Origin: Laguncularia racemosa
Lineage: Eukaryota > Streptophyta > Magnoliopsida > Myrtales > Combretaceae
Length of the DNA stretch: 64,000 nt
Direction: 5' to 3'
Assembly: GCA_037954665.1 (NCBI GenBank)
Contig: JBBMOL010000117.1
Span: 1,426,001 to 1,490,000 of the forward strand
Under the pieces are notes generated by a model. It did no database searches. It had not been told where the DNA came from and saw only the letters and a program-made list of their open reading frames with translations. The first letter of the stretch is position 1, and every line of letters begins with the position of its first letter. Positions 35,752 through 46,600 of the stretch are shown here, piece by piece. The translations under genes and the position numbers were made by a program.

Positions 35752-37464
35752 ATGGCACCAAAAAAATATGAGAGAATCAAACAAAAATCTTTCAAGACGA
35801 AATCCTCAAATGCTCCACCTGTCATCTACAACGAGTCATTTGAAAACCCTCAAGAACCTACTACAAAGCTTATAATCGAAGAAAACCAAATTTCAACTAA
35901 CTTGATTCTGTTTTTGGTTCGTTGAAAAAGAATAGGGGAAAGAAAAAGAGTACTTCACTTACTAAGAAAGGAAAAGAAAAGATCGAACAAGGAACGTCAA
36001 AGGCAGTTAAGAAATCTTTTGGAAAAGGTAGAGGACAAAGTTCAAAACCCTCATTGGATATTATCATAGGATGGAAAAAGAATGAGGTTTGTCCATGTAG
36101 TTTTATCAATTTTAATTTCTTTAAGAGTAATGGTTTTTATTGGAATGAGCTGTTAGAACCATTAGGGTGTACAAATTTATGTTCTTTACAAATTCTAGTA
36201 TATGGAGAATGCATAAAGGAGTTTTATGCAAATTTGAAATGTTTTAGAGACAATGTGTTAGTTTCTAGGGTTATTAATCAAGAGATCAAGATCACTAGAG
36301 ATGGTGTGATTTGATGTTTTCAAATACATGATGTTAATGATGAGGAGGAGGTACTGAATTTATCTAGGAATGAACTATTTGCTGCTTTTAATGGAGGTTT
36401 GGAAATGGATTATGGTAAAGAAGCCATGATAATGGATTTCGACTTATTTCCTATGATAATACATAAGATTCTGATTGAGTGTATTTGTCTAAGGAAAGGA
36501 AGTTCAACTTCCATGTCCATTGAACATGTACAAATTATCTATGCAATGGTTCATAGAAAGAATTTGGATATGGCTTCAAGGATAGTTGATCAAATATGGA
36601 GGAATAAGGAAAGTTTAGTTCTTAGGAGTATTTTAATGAAATTGTTTGAGCTTAAGAGGATTGCGTTGCCCCCTAGCTCTTCTGATCCTTTAAAAATAAA
36701 AAGAATAGGTAAGGAAGTGTTCTATCATATGTCCATATATGTAAAGGATTTTCTTTTGTATGAAAATGATGGATCACATTATGTACATCAAAGGCATAAG
36801 AAAAGAGAAGTTTCAATTGGAATCTCTTCTACTATAGGACAAGAAGGAGCTCTAGAGGTTATATCAAAACCTTCTTTTGATCATAATAAAAAGTGAAAGT
36901 TGGAAGAAATTGAGGTAGAAGGAAATAGGACAACAAGTTATACTGGATGACTTGATGTGGAGGAAGTGAAGACTGCCATTAGAGATATAATGAAAATTGA
37001 AATGAAAGAAATTGTACAGAATACCATGAAAGAGGAGTTAAGTTTTCTTCAAACTTTCGACAATAGGAGGATGGACATTCTACAAAAAACAGATTAAAGG
37101 AAGCATTGAAGCAATTCTCATTGAGTTCAAACATTTTAGGATTCTCTATGATGAATTCAGCAGTAGGGTCAAGAGTGATTTAAATCGTAATGTAATTGCT
37201 TTTATTAAACTGGTTGATCAGATGAGGAAGATAGGTGATCTGTTCACTTCTTGGTTTAAGAGTATTGACTCTAAATTTGATCGCTTTGTCCAAGCTGTTA
37301 AGAATCTACAAGGAGAAATCTAAATGTTCTTATCCTAAAAATTTCTAGATTAAGTTCACAATGGAGCACATGTAATTAAATTAGACTCCTTGCTAGAAAA
37401 ATTAACTCCTTCTAAATCTCATTCTTTGAAACTTTCACCAAGAAAATCCACAAGAAAAAAGTAG
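35752..37464 (+). pseudogene. Third ORF downstream of pol in the SIRE-like copia
   Basis: Sense-strand reading frame between RNase H and the 3' LTR, about 570 codons once a frameshift near 35,905 and stops at 36,312, 36,894 and others are bridged. It opens MAPKKYERIKQKSF and has a very lysine-rich N-terminus. Next is a globular part with FYWNELLEPLGC and GECIKEFYANL, resembling the putative plant transposon-protein domain found as an extra ORF in several plant LTR elements. The C-terminus is coiled-coil-like. SIRE elements are known for an env-like ORF at this position. I see no signal peptide or clear membrane segment, so an envelope role is not supported. Confidence 0.65.
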
Positions 37465-37831
37465 TTTCATTGTTACTTTTCGTTATATACTAATCTAAAC
37501 ATTTATTTTTGGTCAAGACTCTTGTTTCCTTCTAGTTTCACAAATATTTTTTTTCAGTATTAATCCTTTTATCTATATTATGCATTAATGAAGGGGAAGA
37601 TTTATTTTTTATGATAACAAAAAGGGAGAGAATGGCAAATCATATGATTGGTAATTGATGAATGATTGATAAAGCTTGTGAATACTTGTTATTGTAAGCG
37701 TTTGATTTGCAGAAATCTTGTTGTATCTTATTGTGAATGTTTGATCTGCAGATAACATAAATCTTATTGTATCTCATTCGAATAATGTTAAGAAAAAAAA
37801 GATGTTTTGTTATTATCAAAAATGGGGAGAA

Positions 37832-39493
37832 TGTTAAGTTCCATAGTTTAGTTTTGATGATAACAAAAGAGGATTAAAATATTTAATATGTTTATTCTTG
37901 AGTACAGAGTTTTAGATTATATAGAAGTTGTTTCATGAACTTTTAAGGTAAACAGAAGGTGTTTCAGAAGTTTAACAAAGGAGTTTTCAATAAAAATAAA
38001 GTAACAGAAGGTAGTTCAGAACCTCTGAATACTTTGTAAAAGTCCTTAATTTTGTTAATAGTTGGATAAAAGTTCTTTCAAAACGTTTAAAACAAAGAGA
38101 GAAGTACGAAATTTTTAGACAGAAGCTATTTTAGAACCTTCACTATACAAAGACATTACAGGATTTTGTTTCAAAAGTTTTAACAAAACCTTTTGGACAA
38201 CACGAGTACTATGTGCTTCTAGACAGAAGCTATTTTAGAACCTTCAGTAGTAAGAAGTATATGCTTGATAGAAGCATGTTCAAAACCTTTATGTTTGAAT
38301 ATGGATTTTTCCGGATTCAAAGAGAATGATTAAATTTCGTGTTATAATTGTTTTCAAGGCTTAGCTTTACTTATCAAGTATATTTGGGTAATATACTTGA
38401 TGTGCTTCATTAAACTGGGATTTTTCATCTTGGGGATTTCATCACTTCAAGTTTCTATCAAAGTTTTATACAAAATTTATTTGTTTTCCACTTTAATTTT
38501 GATTGTTGGTTCATTGATATGTTGCAAAGTTGTTTTCCAAAAATTCTTCATAATTTATTCTTGGATATATGTTTAAGGACGTTAAGGTTAAGTTGTTACA
38601 AAGATAAGGATATATCTGCAATAAAGATATGCTTGTTATGAGAAGATAAGGCTCCACAACATGAGGGATATCATGAAATCTCTTGAAGTTTATCCATAAA
38701 TATCTCAACAAATTTATCTTTCAAGATTATCCAGTTTGTCAAATATTCAAATCCAAAAAAAGATCTCTACAACAAGAAGATACACATCATAGGATGAATT
38801 TTTATTGAAGATTATCTAGATTTTAAATTCAAATATCAAAGAGGAAATCTCGGTCATTTCTATCAAAAGGATTATTCGAAATTTAAATTGTTGTTGTGTT
38901 TTTCTCTTGCTAGCTAATTATTGTTCTTCTATAAAAGAGAAAGAAGCTCCGGAAGTTAAAGATGATCAATGAAGAACACAAGCCGAAAATCTTGATCTTG
39001 TTATCCTTTGAAAGGCACATAAAAGAGTTCTCATTTAATTGTTATTGAACTTAATTGTAGAAGATACTTTATTTCTCTTCCTTGTTTATTTGATTATTCT
39101 TGTGAGTGATTGAGAGTTGTTTATCACTATAGTTGAGTGATTAGCTTAGTGTGAATGCTAGGGAGACTCAGTAGTGAGACTTTGCTAAAGTGTTGGTGTG
39201 TTTGTACTCTTAATTTAATTTTGGTAGAGTGAAACTCAACCGGTAGAGACAATTAGGTCCCCACGTGGAGATGGAAGAGAGGACGTACGCGCAAGGTGGA
39301 TCCTCTATACATCACTAAGCTTGATTTTCTCTCTCTCTCTCTATTTTTTATTTAATTGCATGCTTATTGTTTATTTGTTGCTTATGCAATTAGAATTTCC
39401 ATTCAAGAATGTTTTTAATAAAGCTGCAAAAAATTGTAATTTTCAATTATTAATCAATTCCTCCCCCTCTTGATTAATTTAATGGGACTAGCA
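37832..39493 (+). repeat. 3' LTR of the SIRE-like copia
   Basis: 1662 bp, starting TGTTAAGTTCC after the purine tract and ending GGGACTAGCA. It represents the uninterrupted state at the MITE site (GGCTCCACAACATGAGGG near 38,650). Confidence 0.9.
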
Positions 39494-39878
39494 TAGTTGC
39501 TAGAAGTGGCAAATATACAGAATTCTATGCTCCTACACATATGTAGTTGCTGCTTCGCTTAGGCTTAATATGGTTCATTTTATACCCGATTGGTATAGAG
39601 GGACAAATTAACACTAAACATATACGATGTACTTCATGCCTATAAGGGATGAGTTGAATTGGGCGCTAGTGCACTTCTCAAGACTCCGCCTAAAGGCAAA
39701 CCTCGTACAGAAGAAAGGAAAGCTAAGGCGGAAAAGATACCACATAGAGATGGACATTAGGGAGTGTCCAGATCAAATCGCATGTAAATTTTACAGAGGG
39801 GGGCAAATAGAAGAACATGCCCACATCGACACGATAATGGTAACTCATGAATACCACTACATATTCTATTATGTTTGA
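39494..39878 (+). pseudogene. MuDR-type MULE transposase, C-terminal part after the nested copia
   Basis: Directly after the copia's 3' LTR the transposase frame resumes inside the SWIM finger: C, stop, KWQIYR, then C-S-Y-T-Y where C-S-H is usual. It continues with VVAASLRLNM, YFMPIRDELNW, and the basic tail KKGKLRRKRYHIEMDI, ending in a degraded zinc-knuckle-like CKFYRGGQIEEHAH. This order matches the C-termini of plant MULE transposases and shows that 28,458 and 39,494 were once adjacent. Confidence 0.8.
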
Positions 39879-40229
39879 CATTGCATTTATGATGCTAACA
39901 TTAGCTTGTTCTCTTTTGCGACTTAATTCGTTTAAAGACATGATAGAAGGGGATGCTTCATATTCTGTATATATACATGCAATTTTTTCGTTTATTGATA
40001 AGTTGTTTTGAATGTCAATTTGTTGAGACATTTGTTAAATTTTATGAAATATTCAAAGACATAATATTGTATATGTACACATTATATGTGAAAGTGGCAG
40101 GGGGTGCTAGTGTTGGTGCAGGGATTATGTATTTATTTATTACAAATTGTAATAATACATAAATTTCAACATTATAGTACACCATATACATATGCAAATA
40201 ATTAAAAACCTATCTTTTACCTCAAGTAA

Positions 40230-41966
40230 AATGCCTAGCTAGTCTAGTGAAGGCATTAGATGGCCATGCACGCAGAGTTGGAGGAGATTTAAACTCTTGG
40301 GTGGCATGATGATGTGGACAACTGTCGAATGCTTGTAGCTACATGGGACTCCACTAATGTGGTTCATTTGATGATTCACCCTACTTTATAAGTTGCTTTC
40401 CAAGGCATTGCCTCCGTAGAGTCAGCAATGTTGGTATAGGACTACTAATGGAATGCTGATGTAGTGTCTAATATTGGGTGAATGTCGACCCTAAGCTAGG
40501 CTGCACCACATTGGGATTAGCATGTATCTATTCATCCTATCTAGGATTTTCCTTTACCTCACTACGGTTTCGAGGTCGATGTCTTCCCCCATTCGTCGCT
40601 ACCTTGGAGCAGGTTCAGCCTCTTCCTAGGTGTTTTGTTGCCGCAATTGTGGGTACAGTGTTACCTCCCTCATGGTGAAGCATGAACTAAAGACCCTGAG
40701 CACCTATTCTCATGGCCATGCCTGTGTCCGGCGATAGGCAAATTTGTCTTAGGGTGTTACCCTACAAGTATGAAGAAAATGTAAATTAAAGTTAACATAA
40801 TCATATAATTATTTGGACATTAATTAGAGTGTATGTAAATCACTAGAAATCCAAGAACTACCCTCATATGGCTAATGTATCTCTTGCTTATTGACCTATA
40901 CCATTGCAGGTAGCTATCACGTACACCATAAGGGCTATTTATAGGAATGACTCGACCAACCCGCTGTTCCCATATGTTCAAATGCACTTCATACAGGATG
41001 GTCTAATCGACATCAATTCGGCTACGCAGGTCGATTTCGTGTAGCTTTGGCTGCGTGTTCACCGATTGTGGGATATATTGGAACTCGTCAAACTGCCGAG
41101 CCACTCGATTTGGGAAATGCCACTTAATAATGTGGAAACAAATGAGTGGCACTTGAGCTGTCTAAATGTGCATGACAACTTTGCAAAAATGCGACAGTAT
41201 ATTAATCAAGTTGGTGCCATATAGCTCCTATTCAACCTGAAAATAGGAAATTTTATTTACTTTAAATGATAAATATGATTAATTGTAAGGAAATAAATAT
41301 GACTATCGAGGTATCTGCAACATATTATTCCTATCCAGTGCATCTCAATATACGTTGACTATATGGGTAAGGTGGAACTGCATGTTCCATCGTACTACAA
41401 GTGGACATCTAACTAGTACAGATAGTCCATGTCGACTAATCATTGCGATGTGGGGAAATCTGTCTTAGGCCCACAACTATAGCAATATGGCTACCCCTCT
41501 AATCTCATGTGCCAATGGTGAGGACGTAACACATAATTAGCGATACAACCACACTAGACATGCCCCCCCTAACTATATGTCCTAGTGATGTCGAAATATT
41601 CTAGCAATGGTAACCACATCACATGTATGAGGGCACTAGATTTATTGGTGAAGATAAATCCCCCTAACAGCTGTAGAATGTATGTATGAGTAGCTCAATG
41701 TGTTTGCTCTACATTGGCGTCCGATGGGATTACCTAAAACATATCGCGAAGCCATATCATACTAATGTGTCCGCCTCTACCATTGGACTGGGGTTTCACC
41801 CTTAGTAGTTCCTCGTATATTGCTCCCCAATCTAGGCAGCTACTCCTTGTAATTACCTATCTATATACGGGGAGTCCTAGCTGGATCTCCACTTCCTGAG
41901 TGTAATGGTAAACTCTTTTATTGGCATGTGGAATGTATGTGTCTCTGGACGCCATCTCTCTACCAG
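40230..41966 (+). pseudogene. Possible plant-mobile-domain (PMD-like) second gene of the MULE
   Basis: Noncontiguous reading-frame pieces lie downstream of the transposase. At 40,925-41,215 I can follow YTIRAIYRNDSTN, then, across frame changes, a block resembling the PMD pattern W..(E/H)..P-R...R-Q-F-G (here CRATRFGKCHLI near 41,095) and NVHDNFAKMRQYI near 41,170. YYKWTS follows near 41,396. PMD proteins (MAIN/MAIL type) are known partners within some MULEs. The sequence is badly decayed, so this is a pattern match only. Sequence left of the Athila-like element continues at 52,079. Confidence 0.35.
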
Positions 41967-41971
41967 TGCTG

Positions 41972-43640
41972 TGATAGAGCCATTTTATACTCAATCTTTA
42001 TAGTATGAATTGTGTTAATTTATTATTGATTTTATAGAAATCATAAGGAAATGGTACTTAATTTTATTATGGTGATAAATCAGGTTAAATGGAGTCAAGA
42101 GTGCTAATTCAAGTAAATTAGAGAAGTCATCTACAATTTGGATCAAAGGCAAGGATTTACACCGCCGGAGGAAAGTACATAGGCATGTAGTTGAAGTACA
42201 CGGTCGTGTACTTAGTTTTGAAGCTACAGGAAAATACACGGTTGAAGTACACGACCATGTATCTGCCTAGAAGGAGGCACGGTTTGTAATATGGCCATGG
42301 TGCAAGCCGTGCTATACACTGCACAAGAAGGTGGAAATGTGGACTATCAACAGAGAGAGACACGGCTCGTGATCTGGCCGTGGTGGAAGACGTGGTGGAA
42401 GCCGTAGTTGAAGACGTGGTTGAAGTTGAAATGGAAGACGTGCCATATACTAAACAAGGAGGAGAAATTGTTAAAGAATGACCAGAGGATGACACGGCTT
42501 AGGATATTGCCGTGGTTGAAGCTGTGTTACACACTGGATACGGAAGATGATATGTGAATTACACACAGAGGAAGGTATGGCTTGACCCACGGCCGTGTTG
42601 TAGGGCGTGCCAGGCGGGCAATTTTCACTTCTCGAGATCTACATCAAAAAGGGAAGATATTTTCATATCTTGCTAGCAAAAGATCATCTGCCATTCCCTT
42701 AACAATATAAATAGAACTAACCCTAGAGGAGTTTGAGAATCTTGGATCATCTTGGAGACAAGAAGGAAGGAAGGAGGCAGAGTAAGGAAACCGGGAACAG
42801 AGGCTTATTATGTTTTTACTTTTAATTTTTGTTTTGATGATGAACATGTGTAGCTAAGTAGATTTTCTAGCCAAAGGGTCATTGAAGTTTAATTCTCCAC
42901 GAATTGTGAGATCTAACTGAGTTGTCTTTAATCTATTCTTTGTTTTTGGATATTCATATATTTTCTAGAAGTTTTGTCAATATTATCTTTGTTGATTGGT
43001 ATGAATTAGAGCTCTTCTACTCAATTAGCAAGTTAGTATATTGTCAACTAGCACGTCAAATCCGTAATTGTTTGATAGTTTTAGTCTCGGTGACACAATA
43101 ACATGTTTGATTATAAAATAGATGATCGAATTCATGTTATGGAGATGTATGATCTTGTTTAAATAGGTTATCTTATAATCTACTGGCATGAGTTGGTGGT
43201 CTCTCTTGTTTTTAATGCTATTAATAGATTAAATCCTAAGAGCTTGTTTAGGGTTGTCTAATCGATAAGAGAAATAATCAAAGTGCTTGTTTTGATTATC
43301 GAGGAAGTAAGGAGAGATAGGTTATTAGAGCTTGTTAATAACCATAACCAGTTTATCTAGAAATAACAATAGAAGACATTTGCATCGATGATCAATTCCT
43401 ATAATTAAACTATCTTGATTCATTTGGCTAGGCTTTTATCAATATTCAATTTTATTATCTTGTTTCAATATTATTTTTGATTCACAAACAAAACCCCCCA
43501 TTTTTCTTTTCCTCTTTATTCTCTTTGAATAGAAATATATTTAACCAATCCCTGTGGATACGACCCTACTCACTACTATATGCAAATCATATCATTGTTT
43601 AGGAGTAGGTTTTTATTTTTGTTGGATTCGACACCCATCA
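41972..43640 (+). repeat. 5' LTR of the Athila-like element (1669 bp)
   Basis: TGATAGAGCC to CACCCATCA. Positions 42,195-42,620 contain repeated CACGG/CCGTG-type motifs, in units such as GAAGTACACGGTCGTGTAC. Antisense serine/threonine-rich reading frames here are by-products of these repeats, not genes. Confidence 0.95.
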
Positions 43641-43645
43641 AATTT

Positions 43646-43663
43646 TGGTGCCGTTGCCGGGGA
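43646..43663 (+). other. Primer-binding site (tRNA-Asp) of the Athila-like element
   Basis: TGGTGCCGTTGCCGGGGA, five bases after the 5' LTR. It matches the complement of the plant tRNA-Asp 3' end at all but one position (C changed to T at base 4). Confidence 0.88.
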
Positions 43664-43691
43664 TTGGTGTCAAATTTATTTCTATTCTTGT

Positions 43692-46600
43692 ATGACTCGT
43701 TCTTCTCATACAGGTGCACTCACTTATAATCCGGAGATTGAGAAGACTCTTAAGAGGCTGCGAAGAGAAGCTAGATCACCCCCTGGACTGAACTTGGCAT
43801 CGGATTTGTCCGATTCATCCTTTGATTCTAAAAAGAAGAGGATATGGCAAATCCCGAGAGAACATTAAGAGAATTGGCTGCACCGGATGTGAATCAACAA
43901 CCCCTTTGTATTCACTATCCCGAACTAGCTGTTGAATTCGAGTTGAAATCTGGGTTGATACATTTGCTACCCACCTTTCATGGTCTTGAGAATGAAGATC
44001 CTCATAAAAATTTGAAAGAGTTCCATATAGTGTGTTCTAGTAAGAGGCCGCAAGGAATAACCGACGATCAAATCAAGTTACGTGCTTTTCCATTCTCTTT
44101 AAGTACTAAAGCTAAAGATTGGTTGTTTTATTTGCCTCTAGGTTCTATAACCACTTGGACAGATATGGTGAGGCTCTTCTTAGACAAATTTTTCCCCGCG
44201 TCTAAAGCTGCTGGTATAAGAAGAGAGATTTGTGGTATCAAACAGAGGGACACCGAGACTCTTCATGAGTATTGGGAGAGGTTCAAGCAACTTTGTGCAA
44301 GCTGTCCACAACATGGGATATCTGAACAACTTCTCATCTAATACTTCTATGAAGGCCTGCTCCCGATGGAGAGGAAGATGATGGATGCTGCTAGTAGAGG
44401 CGCCATAGTGAATAAAACCCCTGGTCAAGCTAGGGAATTGATCTCCATTATGGCTGCTAATTCGCAACAATTTGGGTATAGGCATGGTACATTTTCAAGG
44501 AAGGTAAATGAGGTAAGTGTTTCTAACCTTGAACATCAAATTTCTAACCTGACCTCCCTTCTACAGCAGATAGCTCTTGGAAATACACAACAGGTGAAGG
44601 CTTGTGGAATTTGTGCTGCTCCTAATCATCCTACTGACATGTGTCCCTCATTGTAAGATGACAATCATGAGCATGCCAATGCTGTAGGAGGATTCCCAGG
44701 ACAGCCACAAAGGAAATATGATCCCTATTCGAATACTTATAATCCTGGATGGAGGGATCATCCTAACTTCAGATATGGCAATAAACCACAAAACTTCCAA
44801 CAATTCCAACCTAAGCCATCAAACCAAGTACCACAAGCTCCTTCCACTTTAGGTATGTCTCTTGAGGAAATTATTAAATCTCTCGCTGTTAATACAAAAC
44901 AATTTCAGGATGAGACAAAGCAGAGCATTCACAACTTGGAAAATCAGGTAAGCCAACTTGCTTCTTCTATAAACAGGTTAGAAACTCAAGGTAAGTTACC
45001 CTCTCAGACTATCACAAATCCAAAGCAAAGCGCTAACGCAATTACCTTGAGAAGTGGAACGAAATTGCAGGAATCAAATGAGAAAGGATACCGAACTAAT
45101 CTTGAGGAAGAGATTGAGAAAGAGACTACAACTCCGGACCAGCAGAACAACCAGACCAAAGGATCCCTCGTTGAACCACCAAAGGTAATGACAACAGCAC
45201 CTCCTTTCCCTTCTAGATTAGCGAAAACCAAGAATGAAGCTGAAGAAAAAGAGATTCTTGAAACTTTTCGAAAACTTGAGGTAAATATTCCTTTGCTGGA
45301 TGCAATTAAGCAAGTATCTCGTTATGTTAAATTTCTCAAAGAATTGTGCACTAACAAAAGAAAGCTGAAAGGTAATGAAAAGATTAGTGTGGGTGAGAAT
45401 GTTTCAGTTATTCTTTAGAAGAAGCTTTCTCCTAAATGTAAGGATCCAGGTATGTTTACCATTCCTTGCAAAATAGGTAATCTTGGAATCGCTAAAGCTA
45501 TGTGTGATTAGGAGCTTCAATCAATGTTATGCCTTTGTCTGTTTATCAATGCTTGAATGTCGGTCCCTTGAAGGAAACAGGTGTTATTGTTCAACTTGCT
45601 GACAGGTCCAATGTTTATCCTGAGGGAGTTCTAGAGGATGTTTTAGTTCAAGTTAATGGATTGGTTTTCCCTGCAGATTTTTATGTGCTTGACATGGAGA
45701 ATGATGATTCTCGTAATTCATCAATGATATTATTAGGGAGACCATTTCTTAAGACATCCAGAACGAAAATTGATGTACATGACGGTAACCTTACTATGGA
45801 ATTTGATTGTGAAGTGATTAAATTTAACATTTATGATGCCATGAAATATCCTAGTGATATCTCTCCTGTTTTTGTTGTAGATGTTATTGACCCATTAACA
45901 CAGGTTACATTTGATTTGATAGACGATGATGAGTTGAAAATTGTACTTAATAAGAGTCTTACTATTAATACATTGAAAACTCTTAAGGAGAAGCTTGTAA
46001 TATCCTCTGATTTGTAGGACATGATTTGGGAGTTGGAATCATTAAAACCTATCAGGTATAATGTGTCCTACATTAATTTACCCCCTTCTAACACAATACT
46101 TCTTCCCTCTATTGTGCAGGCACCAAAGCTGGAATTAAAACCCTTACCCGAACATCTAAAGTACATTTTCTTAGGAGAAAATGAGACTCTTGCTGTGATA
46201 ATCTCTAACAAACTAAGTACTTTAGAAGAAGAAAAGTTGATTCGGGTGCTAAGAGAGTATAAAGAAGCCATTGGATGGTCCATAGCCGATATCAAAGGAC
46301 TAAGCCCCTCCACATGCATGCACAAGATTTTAATGGAAGATAATTGCAAACCTTCAAGGGAAGTTCAGCGTCGTTTGAACCCGCCTATGATGGAGGTAGT
46401 TAAGAAAGAGATCTTGAAACTTCTTGATGCAGGTATGATCTATCCAATTTCCGATAGCAAATGGGTAAGTCTAATTCAAGTTGTTCCAAAGAAAACAGGC
46501 TTGACTGTGATTGAAAACTCTGATGGTGAGTTAATTCCTACTCGGGTTCAGAATGGATGGAGGGTTTGTGTTGATTACAGGAAGTTAAATGCGTCAACTA

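Larger units (their letters stand above)
28459..39493 (+). mobile_element. SIRE/Maximus-like Ty1/copia retrotransposon nested in the MULE
   Basis: 11.0 kb, with 5' LTR 28,459-30,506 and 3' LTR 37,832-39,493, both starting TGTTAAGTTC. The termini are CCAACA (5' LTR) and CTAGCA (3' LTR). The primer site TGGTATCAAAGC (30,509-30,520, one mismatch to initiator tRNA-Met) follows the 5' LTR, and a purine tract (AAAAATGGGGAGAA) precedes the 3' LTR. Coding order is gag, protease, integrase, RT, RNase H, then an extra ORF, the plan of SIRE/Maximus elements. The flanking pentamers CAACT and TAGTT differ only by transitions. LTR identity is roughly 90% in the first 215 bp compared. Confidence 0.9.

Noticed and set aside
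35752..37464. Calling the third copia ORF a true envelope gene
   Set aside because: No signal peptide, furin-like site or membrane segment visible; position alone is not enough.
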